From the NCBI GenBank assembly GCA_003151665.1, contig PLYD01000154.1, forward strand, positions 16,702 to 34,117: a stretch of 17,416 nucleotides of DNA, read 5' to 3'. The number at the start of each line of letters is the position of its first letter. The stretch's first letter is position 1. The stretch comes from Candidatus Dormiibacterota bacterium (GTDB lineage: Bacteria; Chloroflexota; Dormibacteria; Dormibacterales; Dormibacteraceae). The notes under the pieces were generated by a model. That model saw only the letters and a program-made list of their open reading frames with translations, did not search any database and had not been told where the DNA came from. The position numbers and the translations under genes were made by a program. This document shows positions 6,885 to 12,992 of this stretch, one piece after another.

Positions 6885-8276
6885 CTGAGTGGTCAAGGTC
6901 GAGAGCCAGGTGGCCAGGACGCGGTCGTCCAGCTCACCGATCTGCCGTCCCGCGATCGAGCCATCGGCGCGCACGAAGACAGTGGTTGGAAGAGGCACTA
7001 CGCCGTAGGCTCGCCCGACCGCGAGGTTTGTGTCGAGCAGCGCGGGCAGCTGAATTCCTGTCGCGCTCAAGAAGTCTCGAGCGCTCTGGCTGCTGTCGCC
7101 TTCATTGATGAGGACGAGGCGAACCCGGCTCGAGGCGGTGACGCTCCGCTGAAGCAATGGCATCTCGGCGCGGCAAGGTGGGCAGTAGCTCGCCCAGAAG
7201 TTGATGACGAGAGGCTCGCCCGCGAGATCAGCCAGCGTGACCCGGGCGCCGTCGGTGTTGGTAAGGGTGAAGGCTGGAGCCCGGCCTGCTCCGCTGGGCG
7301 CCACCTGTTCCGGTCCGGTGATCGTGAGCAGCGACTGGAGCACGCTCGGCGCGCCCCATCCGTCGCCGTGCGAAGCCAGCTCACTCAGCCCTTCAGCGCC
7401 TAACTGTGTGACGAGCGGTGGAGCGATTTCGTTACCGACATCTGGCACGCCGCGATAGACGAGGCGGACGTAACCATGCCGGTCGACCAAGGCCAGAGTC
7501 GAGACGTGGCTGTCGCCGGTCGCCAGCTGAACACCGAATGGTTTCCAGAAGGCGGTCAGGGCGTCGGGAGAGGCGGTGGCGAATGTCCAGCTCGCGCCGA
7601 TGGTCCGACGGTACGTATCGAGAACGGCGGACGTGTCGGTACCGGGATCGGTGGTGACCTCCGCCAGCAGCACACCCGGCGGCAGCTCTTTCTGCAGCTG
7701 GAAGAACAGCGCGGTGTAGAGCGGGCAGGTCTGGTGGCATGTCGTGTGGAAGGCTGCGATGACGAGGTCGCTACCGGCAGTCTTGCCGCTGTCGAAGGCG
7801 CGCCCCTGCTGATCCTGAAGGCTGAAAGCGGGCATCGCCACGAACTTGCCAGAGAGCTCGCCCAGGCCCAGGTTCACCTGGTCGTTGCCTGCATAAGCGG
7901 CGCCAGGCAGCAGATGTCCAGCCTCAAGGCCCAGGAGGACCGGCTCCACCTGTCCGGCCGTCACGACGACCGGCACGCTGGCCTCGTCTTGGCCGACGCG
8001 CAGTCCGTCATATGAGCCGACCGCGACCGGCAGCGCCAGCAGCTGGCGTTGGTCCGGCGCTGCGGGGACTGCGCCTGAAACCTGGCCGAGGGCGGTCCAT
8101 CCCGAGTTGCGGTGCAGCTGAATGGACACCGGTGCGATCGACCCTGATGTCTTTCCGGCTCCGATGATCAGCAGCGTGCCGGTCGTCGGCTGTAAACGAG
8201 GTAGTGCAAACAGCACGGCCCCGACCACCAGTGCAGCGACGAGCGCGCCTCCCCAGAGAAACCTCGTCCTGGGGAT
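6882..8276 (-). CDS. membrane-anchored SCO-TlpA fusion (copper/thiol factor for cytochrome oxidase)
   Basis: The first standard start is GTG 8228 (448 residues), but it cuts a membrane anchor in half. Extending to ATC 8276 (464 residues) gives IPRTRFLWGGALVAALVVGA, a proper basic-then-hydrophobic signal anchor, and AGGGA lies 8 bases before ATC. Numbering from GTG 8228: about 15-110 is a beta-rich region resembling DUF4382 (tentative). About 125-285 is a SCO1/SenC domain with copper motif C164-x3-C168 (TTCHQTCPLY) and His241 in DSHVSTLALVD. About 315-448 is a TlpA/thioredoxin domain with WASYCPPC (Cys349, Cys352) and cis-Pro414. SCO proteins deliver copper to or reduce the CuA site of COX subunit II, and TlpA reduces SCO and CuA cysteines. 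It should face the outside of the membrane. ctaA follows 8 bases after its stop. Confidence 0.88.
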   Translation of the reverse strand: MPRTRFLWGGALVAALVVGAVLFALPRLQPTTGTLLIIGAGKTSGSIAPVSIQLHRNSGWTALGQVSGAVPAAPDQRQLLALPVAVGSYDGLRVGQDEASVPVVVTAGQVEPVLLGLEAGHLLPGAAYAGNDQVNLGLGELSGKFVAMPAFSLQDQQGRAFDSGKTAGSDLVIAAFHTTCHQTCPLYTALFFQLQKELPPGVLLAEVTTDPGTDTSAVLDTYRRTIGASWTFATASPDALTAFWKPFGVQLATGDSHVSTLALVDRHGYVRLVYRGVPDVGNEIAPPLVTQLGAEGLSELASHGDGWGAPSVLQSLLTITGPEQVAPSGAGRAPAFTLTNTDGARVTLADLAGEPLVINFWASYCPPCRAEMPLLQRSVTASSRVRLVLINEGDSSQSARDFLSATGIQLPALLDTNLAVGRAYGVVPLPTTVFVRADGSIAGRQIGELDDRVLATWLSTLTTQ

Positions 8277-8279
8277 GTT

Positions 8280-9365
8280 TTAGGTCCCTGTCAGTGGGCG
8301 GCCGCCGTACCGGGCCACGACTGTGTCGATATATGCGGCGCAGAGGTTGGCGATTTGTGGGCTCTCGAACTGGACGACGTTCTCCGCGTTCTGCTCGCCA
8401 CTGTGCGAAAGGTTGAAGCTGCCGCAGTAGACGAAGTCGTCGGCGACAAGGATCTTGGCATGCATGAAGTCGTGCACCGAGCCTTTCGAATATGGGATCG
8501 AGCGCTTGGAACCGAAGTGCACGGCCTTCACGATGCTTTGAAACGCCTGTGTCTTCCAGGAGGCTGTGGCCTGGGTTGCCCACTGGCGCTGCACCTCATC
8601 CATCTCAGTCGCATCGTACACACCCGAGATCTCCGCCTTGCCGTTGAGGCAGGCGTCCCCCAGCGCGCCAAGGATGGGACCGGATGTGATGACCGGCGAG
8701 CAGATCCGCAGCCTCTTTTGCGCAGAGGAAATCGACTTGGCGATCGCATGCGAAAGCTGTACTCCGCGGCCGGGGCAGAAGTACGCGCGCAACTTTGTTG
8801 AGTCGGCGAGGGCCGACCACTGGGTTGTGAACCGTCCTGACATCGCCACCACTGGTCGCTGCCAGAGCTCTTCGAAGTTTCGCGTGTAATCAGCGCCCAC
8901 AATCGCCGACGCGAAGGTGAATGACACGTTCTCCTCCCGCGTGAACGAGTCGTTGGTCCAGTTCATCGAGCCGCTGAGAACTGCGGCTTGCGGTGTGGCG
9001 GCATCGCGTACCACGTACTTGTGATGCATGAGGTCGGGGACGCCCTGAACCGGCTTGATCGCGACTCCCATCGCCTTCAGCTGATCGATGAAGGCCCAGT
9101 CGACCTGGGCAGGGGGCGGTACCGGGATCGTGTCGGGATGGTCGTTGTTGAACATCAGGCGCACGGTCACGCCACGCTTGAGCGCCCCGTCAAACGCTCC
9201 GAGAACTGCGGCCGCCGGCCCAGCATCGAGCCTGAGGTCGTAGATGGCGATGTCGATGGTCTTCGTCGCGCCGTCGAGAAAGCCGGCGACCCTCGCAGCG
9301 ACAGAGTCTGCAGTCTGGCCTCCGTCAGTCAGAAAGAAGAAGTCGGTAGGCGGAACTGCGGCTAT
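8280..9365 (-). CDS. phospholipase D-superfamily protein with two HKD motifs
   Basis: The first standard start, GTG 9170, gives 296 residues but begins mid-domain. In-frame sequence upstream encodes VAARVAGFLDGATKTIDIAI and then YDLR...LGAFDGALKRGV, the usual N-terminal part of a PLD domain. No ATG, GTG or TTG occurs between 9170 and 9365. The best candidate is ATA 9365, which overlaps the LOG gene stop as ATAG, with AAGG 7 bases upstream. This gives 361 residues. HKD motif 1 is MHHKYVVRD (His114, Lys116, Asp121 in the long form), followed by SGSMNWT. Motif 2 is MHAKILVADD followed by CGSFNLS. Two HKD motifs form one phosphodiesterase site; substrates range from phospholipids to nucleic acids. 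No clear signal peptide is seen. The physiological role is unknown. Confidence 0.85.
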   Translation of the reverse strand: MAAVPPTDFFFLTDGGQTADSVAARVAGFLDGATKTIDIAIYDLRLDAGPAAAVLGAFDGALKRGVTVRLMFNNDHPDTIPVPPPAQVDWAFIDQLKAMGVAIKPVQGVPDLMHHKYVVRDAATPQAAVLSGSMNWTNDSFTREENVSFTFASAIVGADYTRNFEELWQRPVVAMSGRFTTQWSALADSTKLRAYFCPGRGVQLSHAIAKSISSAQKRLRICSPVITSGPILGALGDACLNGKAEISGVYDATEMDEVQRQWATQATASWKTQAFQSIVKAVHFGSKRSIPYSKGSVHDFMHAKILVADDFVYCGSFNLSHSGEQNAENVVQFESPQIANLCAAYIDTVVARYGGRPLTGT

Positions 9366-10135
9366 CGCGCCGCCTTGACCTCTGGCTCGCCGGGGTCCTC
9401 GCGCGGTTCGTCGATTCCTGCAGGCAGGGGCCGCGTGGCCATTGCAGCGGCCTCTTCTGGATCGTCCGTCAACGTCATCAGGTCCATGTCATCAGGCGAG
9501 ATGGCTCGGCGGCCGAGCACGACTTTGCGCATCCAGTCGAGCAAGCCGGTCCAGTACTCAGTGCCGAACAGCACGATCGGAAAGTGCTCGATCTTGCCGG
9601 TCTGCGCCAGCGTCAGCGACTCGAAAAGCTCATCGAGGGTGCCGAGGCCGCCTGGAAAGATGACGAAGCCGCGAGCGTATTTCACGAACATGTTCTTGCG
9701 GACGAAGAAGTATCTGAACTCCACGCCCAGGTCGACGTAAGCGTTGAGCTCCTGCTCGTCGGGCAGCTCGATGTTGCATCCGACTGATAGACCGCCCGCC
9801 TCCTGGCAGCCGCGATTGACAGCCTCCATGATCCCAGGGCCTCCCCCGGTGATCACCGCGAAACCTCGGCGCGCTAGGGCGGCGCCGAGGGCACGGCCGG
9901 CGGCGTAGTAGGGGTCATCCGTCGTCGCGCGAGCCGAGCCGAAGACTGTGACGGCAGGCCCGACGTCGTTGAGTGCGTCGAAACCCTCGACAAACTCGGA
10001 CAGGATGCGCAGCACACGCCACGGGTCTGCGTGGTGGGCAAGCTCTTCGATGGTGCTGCGCTCGAGCAGCATCTTGTCCGCGGGCGGACGCTGAGATGGA
10101 ACGACCAGGCGGCCTGCGCGGCGGCGGTTCGGCAC
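9362..10135 (-). CDS. LOG-family Rossmann protein (TIGR00730, possible nucleotide 5'-monophosphate phosphoribohydrolase)
   Basis: 257 residues. The family signatures are clear: VFGSAR (64-69), GGGPGIMEAVNRG (about 97-109) and PGGLGTLDELFE (161-172), with FVRKNMFVKYA between them. LOG proteins cleave cytokinin- or purine-type nucleoside monophosphates to base plus ribose 5-phosphate; in many bacteria the real substrate is unknown. The N-terminus before FGSAR is about 60 residues, as in the longer TIGR00730 group. The start at GTG 10135 is the maximal choice; ATG 10072 (MLLERSTIEEL) is a reasonable alternative. The C-terminal tail is acidic and Pro-rich. The stop overlaps the presumed ATA start of the PLD gene, and the LapA-like gene ends 5 bases upstream. 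Confidence 0.9.
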   Translation of the reverse strand: MPNRRRAGRLVVPSQRPPADKMLLERSTIEELAHHADPWRVLRILSEFVEGFDALNDVGPAVTVFGSARATTDDPYYAAGRALGAALARRGFAVITGGGPGIMEAVNRGCQEAGGLSVGCNIELPDEQELNAYVDLGVEFRYFFVRKNMFVKYARGFVIFPGGLGTLDELFESLTLAQTGKIEHFPIVLFGTEYWTGLLDWMRKVVLGRRAISPDDMDLMTLTDDPEEAAAMATRPLPAGIDEPREDPGEPEVKAAR

Positions 10136-10140
10136 TCTGC

Positions 10141-10743
10141 CTAGGACTCCCGCCCGACAGCGTCGCTTGATTCCGTGGGCTTCACGCCTTCAACCGAGCC
10201 ACTGGTGTCCGACGCAGCCGGCTCCGGCTCCGCAGCACCACGGGCGACTTCCAGCGCCAGGCGCTTGCGCTGGGCGGAGCGAGATTGCTTCGTGCTGGCG
10301 ACCTGCACCGGTTCGAGCTCGGTGCCCGGCAGGTCGGCATCTGTGATGTCTGTGGCTCCGTTGCCCGCTGCGGGCAAGGCTGTGGTCGTAATTCTGCCGG
10401 GCAGCGTCGAGGTCGAGTGATCGGGCATCTCGAGCAGCTGGTCGAGGTGAGCGCGAAGTGAAGCGACCTCCGCCTCGAGCTCGTGCACCCGGCGGCGGTG
10501 GCGCATGTGCTCCGTGAAGTGGTGCAGGCCGTCCATCCAGTGATAGAGGGTGCCCGCGACCAGGACGAGGGCAAGTGGTACGACCGCCACGGTCCACAAA
10601 GGAATGCCGTTGATGTGGAAGACCGACCAGTGGATGTCCACGGAGGCGAGGTTGCTGTAGCCGAATACTGTCGTGGCCACCCCGATGAAGAGGCCGACGA
10701 TCAGCGAGCTAGCCAGCAGGAAGCGCTGCCACAGATGGTTCAA
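10141..10743 (-). CDS. LapA-like two-helix membrane protein with cytoplasmic coiled coil
   Basis: 200 residues. Two hydrophobic helices are visible at about 7-29 and 49-70. Between them is a short extracytoplasmic loop with SNLASVDIHWSVFHINGIPLW, the pattern of the lipopolysaccharide-assembly LapA (DUF1049) domain. A basic segment (MRHRRRVHELEAEVASLRAH) and heptads at about 84-105 suggest a cytoplasmic coiled coil. The remaining 90 residues are low-complexity, Ser/Thr/Pro/Glu-rich and probably disordered. LapA regulates LPS synthesis in enteric bacteria, but the fold is widespread in bacteria without LPS and its role there is unknown. The start is TTG 10743 with no good Shine-Dalgarno, so the N-terminus is uncertain. 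It appears to be the first gene of the long minus-strand run. Confidence 0.72.
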   Translation of the reverse strand: MNHLWQRFLLASSLIVGLFIGVATTVFGYSNLASVDIHWSVFHINGIPLWTVAVVPLALVLVAGTLYHWMDGLHHFTEHMRHRRRVHELEAEVASLRAHLDQLLEMPDHSTSTLPGRITTTALPAAGNGATDITDADLPGTELEPVQVASTKQSRSAQRKRLALEVARGAAEPEPAASDTSGSVEGVKPTESSDAVGRES

Positions 10744-10815
10744 ATCGGCACCGGGCCGAAGGTTAACCGGTTTGAGGGATGGTCGCCACCGATTCGCTCC
10801 ACTTGAGCAGCGCCG

Positions 10816-11244
10816 CTATTTGGAATCTATGCGCTCCAGCACCATCAGGGGGATGTGGCGAGTGGTCTTTTGGCGATATTCGTTGAAGGTAGGCATGTGC
10901 TTGGCGTGGTTCTCATAGAGCCGCTCGTATTCGTCATCGCCTGCCTCGTGGGCGCGCGCCTTGAACTTCTCGCCGCCGATCTCAACGGTGACCTCGGGAT
11001 GGGCTTTGAGGTTGTGGTACCAGCCGGGATTGGTCGGCGCGCCGCTTTTGGAGGCGACGATCACGTACTTGTCGCCGTCGCGGGAGTAGACGATCGGGCT
11101 CTCGTGCACCGCGCCGGACTTGGCGCCCTTGGAGGTGAGGATCACCAGAGAGCGGTCCTTGAATGGGCCGTCCGGGGCCTTGCCTTTGTTGGCACGGAGA
11201 TGTTCGATCAGGGTTCGGTTGAAGTTGTTGTATGTGCTGCTCAC
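10816..11244 (-). CDS. deazaflavin (F420)-dependent nitroreductase-family protein (Ddn-like)
   Basis: From GTG 11244 the product has 142 residues, the usual size of this small split-barrel family. Recognisable segments are YNNFNRTLIEHLRANKGK, VILTSKGAKSG, NPGWYHNLKAHPEVTVEIGG and a C-terminal PTFNEYRQKTTRHIPLMVLE. The GAKSG and NP-x-WYHNL motifs are those of Ddn-type F420H2-dependent reductases, which reduce quinones or nitro compounds. This implies, but does not prove, that the organism makes F420. GTG 11244 was chosen over GTG 11262 because a TAATCT box stands 7 bases before it and homologues begin near this Tyr-Asn. No Shine-Dalgarno is present, consistent with a leaderless message. Confidence 0.88.
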   Translation of the reverse strand: MSSTYNNFNRTLIEHLRANKGKAPDGPFKDRSLVILTSKGAKSGAVHESPIVYSRDGDKYVIVASKSGAPTNPGWYHNLKAHPEVTVEIGGEKFKARAHEAGDDEYERLYENHAKHMPTFNEYRQKTTRHIPLMVLERIDSK

Positions 11245-11251
11245 CAACAAG

Positions 11252-11257
11252 AGATTA
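11252..11257 (-). promoter_or_regulatory. -10 box (TAATCT), leaderless start at 11244
   Basis: TAATCT matches TANNNT and is followed by 7 bases and then GTG 11244, so transcription would begin at or next to the start codon. No Shine-Dalgarno is visible. Confidence 0.45.
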
Positions 11258-11304
11258 CCCACACTGGCGGTCGGTCGATTCCACCTGCCAGGGCCAGGTG
11301 AGCG

Positions 11305-11993
11305 TTACGAGCTCACAAGCGACGACAGCAGTGCGGCCAATTCCTTTGGTCGCGATAGGAACGGTGAATGCCCGCCGGGCATCTGGATCGTCTCGACTCG
11401 CAGCTGTCCCGTGCCGCCTCCGAGGAATACGCGCGCGACACGACGCGATCGTCGGCACACATGATGTAGGCGGACCGAACCGCCGGCCAAGCGCGCAGCG
11501 GTGTCACCTCTTGCGTGATCCGCCACTGTTGTGGGCGCAGCCGGCGTGCGGACGCGGTGGCGATTTCCGGATCGCAGTCGTGATAGAAGATCTCAACTGC
11601 ACCTCGCTCTGGCCACGAAACGCTGCCGTCGGGATTTTCTACCGGCCTCTCGGATGGTGTGAAGCCGGTGTCAAGGTCAGCGTGTTGGGCATCGAAGCTG
11701 AGGCCTGGAACCGGCAGCAGGGCGCAAAGATAAATCGCCATTCGCGTGTTGGTTCTCGCCGCGACGATCGGAATGGTCAGCCCTGCGAGGGAGTGGCCGA
11801 CCAGGACGATTCCGTCCGGGGTTTTCGGGACCGTGGCCAATACCTCGTCGGCGTAGCGTTCGGCGCCGGCGCGGGGATCCTCGTTCGGTAGGTCGACAGC
11901 GCTCGTCGAGTGGCCGTCAGCTTCGAGATCCCTTCGAAGCAAGTCCCAGCACCATGCACTGTGATACGCACCGTGGACGAGCACGAAATGCAT
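11305..11993 (-). pseudogene. alpha/beta hydrolase, probably frameshifted near the 3' end
   Basis: ATG 11993 has GAGG 6 bases upstream. The product begins MHFVLVHGAYHSAWCWDLL (oxyanion-hole HG) and has the nucleophile elbow GHSLAG with Ser68 and an acidic AxDDRV site (Asp181/Asp182). After SAYIMCADDRVVSR the frame runs into Arg/Ser-rich sequence and stops at 11313 without the catalytic His. The other frame on the same strand instead reads RVFLGGGTGQLRVETIQ, then MPGGHSPFLSRPKELAALL, the normal family ending, and stops at 11305. Removing one CG unit from CGCGCGCG (11430-11437) joins the two frames with normal spacing. The gene is therefore broken, or there is a sequence error. It belongs to the AB_hydrolase_6-like esterase group; the substrate is unknown. 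Confidence 0.75.
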
Positions 11994-12027
11994 CGCCGTC
12001 CTCGTATAGGGCGGCGGTTTCGCCACC

Positions 12028-12033
12028 TATAGT
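12028..12033 (+). promoter_or_regulatory. -10 box (TATAGT), leaderless start at 12041
   Basis: TATAGT is a near-consensus -10 followed by 7 bases (ttccggc) and GTG 12041. No Shine-Dalgarno is present, so the message probably starts at the GTG. The -35 region has no obvious match. Confidence 0.45.
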
Positions 12034-12040
12034 TTCCGGC

Positions 12041-12301
12041 GTGGCGCCACCCCCTCCCCGACGGCCGGGATTCGATTGGTCGACGGTCTCGATCGCCCTG
12101 TCGATCATGGGAGCTCTGATCTCGATCGCGACTCCAGGGCTGGTCTTGTTGGGACTCGTCGTGTTTGTGGCGGGATTGAGCATGGGGGTGCTCGGCTGGA
12201 GGAGGGGCGTGCGCAAGAACCGCGCGGCCATCGGAATCATCTTGAACTCGGCGAACCTGCTCCTGAACGTCGGCTTGCTGACCTCCGCGGCCCCGCGCTA
12301 G
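12041..12301 (+). CDS. small two-helix membrane protein
   Basis: 86 residues from GTG 12041. After a Pro-rich cytoplasmic start (APPPPRRPGFDW) come two hydrophobic helices (about 16-43, with GALISIATPGLVLLGLVVF) separated from a last helix (about 62-82, IGIILNSANLLLNVGLL) by a basic loop WRRGVRKNRAA. The Pro-rich head plus two helices with a GIILN-type second helix resembles small DUF4190-type membrane proteins; this is tentative. A longer start at ATG 11954 would overlap the divergent hydrolase gene, and TATAGT just before the GTG argues against it. The next small gene starts 40 bases downstream on the same strand. Confidence 0.6.
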   Translation: MAPPPPRRPGFDWSTVSIALSIMGALISIATPGLVLLGLVVFVAGLSMGVLGWRRGVRKNRAAIGIILNSANLLLNVGLLTSAAPR

Positions 12302-12341
12302 CGCAATTCCCGTCGGCGGCCCCCGTCAAGGGGATGACACG

Positions 12342-12521
12342 ATGGACGCTTTCACAGCCGGCTTCTACCTGGGCAACCTGGCCTATCTGGGGGTCCTGGC
12401 GCTGGCCTTCTGGTTCGTGGGCCGGTGGGGCTGGATCGGGCTGCTGATCCGAATCGTATGCGCAGCGCTGTTCCTAATCCGACTCGTGACCCTGCTGTCC
12501 TGTATGACGAGGTCCTCCTGA
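12342..12521 (+). CDS. 59-residue membrane microprotein
   Basis: ATG 12342 is preceded by AAGGGG (12328-12333) with an 8-base spacer, a good ribosome binding site. The 59-residue product (MDAFTAGFYLGNLAYLGVLA onward) is mostly hydrophobic. One helix is at about 8-26, a GRWGW turn follows, and a second helix is at about 31-53, ending CMTRSS. No family is recognised. It follows the other tiny membrane gene by 40 bases on the same strand and ends 16 bases before the 3' end of tmRNA on the opposite strand. A hairpin at 12524-12537 (agccg-ggtt-cggct) could serve as a weak terminator between them. Confidence 0.5.
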   Translation: MDAFTAGFYLGNLAYLGVLALAFWFVGRWGWIGLLIRIVCAALFLIRLVTLLSCMTRSS

Positions 12522-12537
12522 CCAGCCGGGTTCGGCT

Positions 12538-12919
12538 TGGTGGAGGCGGCGGGAGTTGAACCCGCGTCCGAAGCAGTCTCCTACGGGATCTCTACGAGCG
12601 TGTCCAGGATTTTGGTTCTCGCTTAGCGGCTCCTCCTGACGGGATCCGCTTTTCGCCAGTCTCGGTGAGTGTCCCGCATCGAGGCCGAGACGCCCTCGAT
12701 GCGGCAATCCGGTCTGTTTTAATGCCGTTCCCCAGTCCGCCGGATTGACCGGGGGCGACACCCGGGATCTAAGTCCCGGGACTCACGTCTCTACTGCTTA
12801 CGCAGCGAGGGCGAGAGTGTTGGTCTTGTTGGCATTTGTAAAAATGCTTGCGCTGTAACGCACGCGCTCTCGGCTCGCAATCCCGAAGCTCAACTGCCCC
12901 GTCGAGACCGGACGCCCCC
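12538..12919 (-). ncRNA. ssrA: transfer-messenger RNA (tmRNA)
   Basis: 382 bases. The 3' end reads GGACGCGGGTTCAACTCCCG followed by CCGCCTCCACCA, the tmRNA T-arm, acceptor and encoded CCA (12538-12540). The 5' end is GGGGGCG at 12919, pairing with CGCCTCC and placing a G3-U70 wobble, the alanyl-tRNA synthetase determinant. GTCTCGACGGGG near the 5' end is the conserved D-loop-side segment. The long P2 helix is visible (CGGGAT with ATCCCG; GAGC with GCTC). A perfect 11-bp stem at 12674-12704 and the TCCCGGGA region at about 12760-12785 are pseudoknot candidates. The tag frame ends ...LALAA-TAA at 12798. With the resume codon at GCC 12831-12833 the tag is ANKTNTLALAA. It works with SmpB (14404-14874) to rescue stalled ribosomes and mark proteins for degradation. 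Confidence 0.95.
12798..12833 (-). other. tmRNA tag-peptide reading frame
   Basis: Reading from GCC (12833-12831) to TAA (12800-12798) gives ANKTNTLALAA. The LALAA ending is the usual degradation signal. GCC is preferred as resume codon because it encodes Ala and has an A at the -4 position, a feature important in known tmRNAs. The same frame stays open upstream (Asn, Thr), so a resume codon at AAT or ACA is possible. Confidence 0.75.
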
Positions 12920-12945
12920 ACGAAGCTGAACTCGTTGCACTACGA

Positions 12946-12951
12946 ATTCTA
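12946..12951 (-). promoter_or_regulatory. possible -10 box (TAGAAT) for ssrA
   Basis: TAGAAT lies 26 bases before the mature 5' end of tmRNA. That would leave a short 5' leader for RNase P to remove. No clear -35 was found. Confidence 0.3.
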
Positions 12952-12992
12952 CCCTTCGGTCGCCAACCCCACACCTCCGGCCTTCTGCTCTA

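Noticed and set aside
12524..12537. Hairpin agccg-ggtt-cggct as a terminator of tmRNA or the 59-residue gene
   Set aside because: Only a 5-bp stem and no T-run on either side; mentioned in the gene entry but not supported as a separate feature.
12474..12761. Open minus-strand frame of 95 codons
   Set aside because: It lies almost wholly in tmRNA, whose structure and tag frame explain the sequence.
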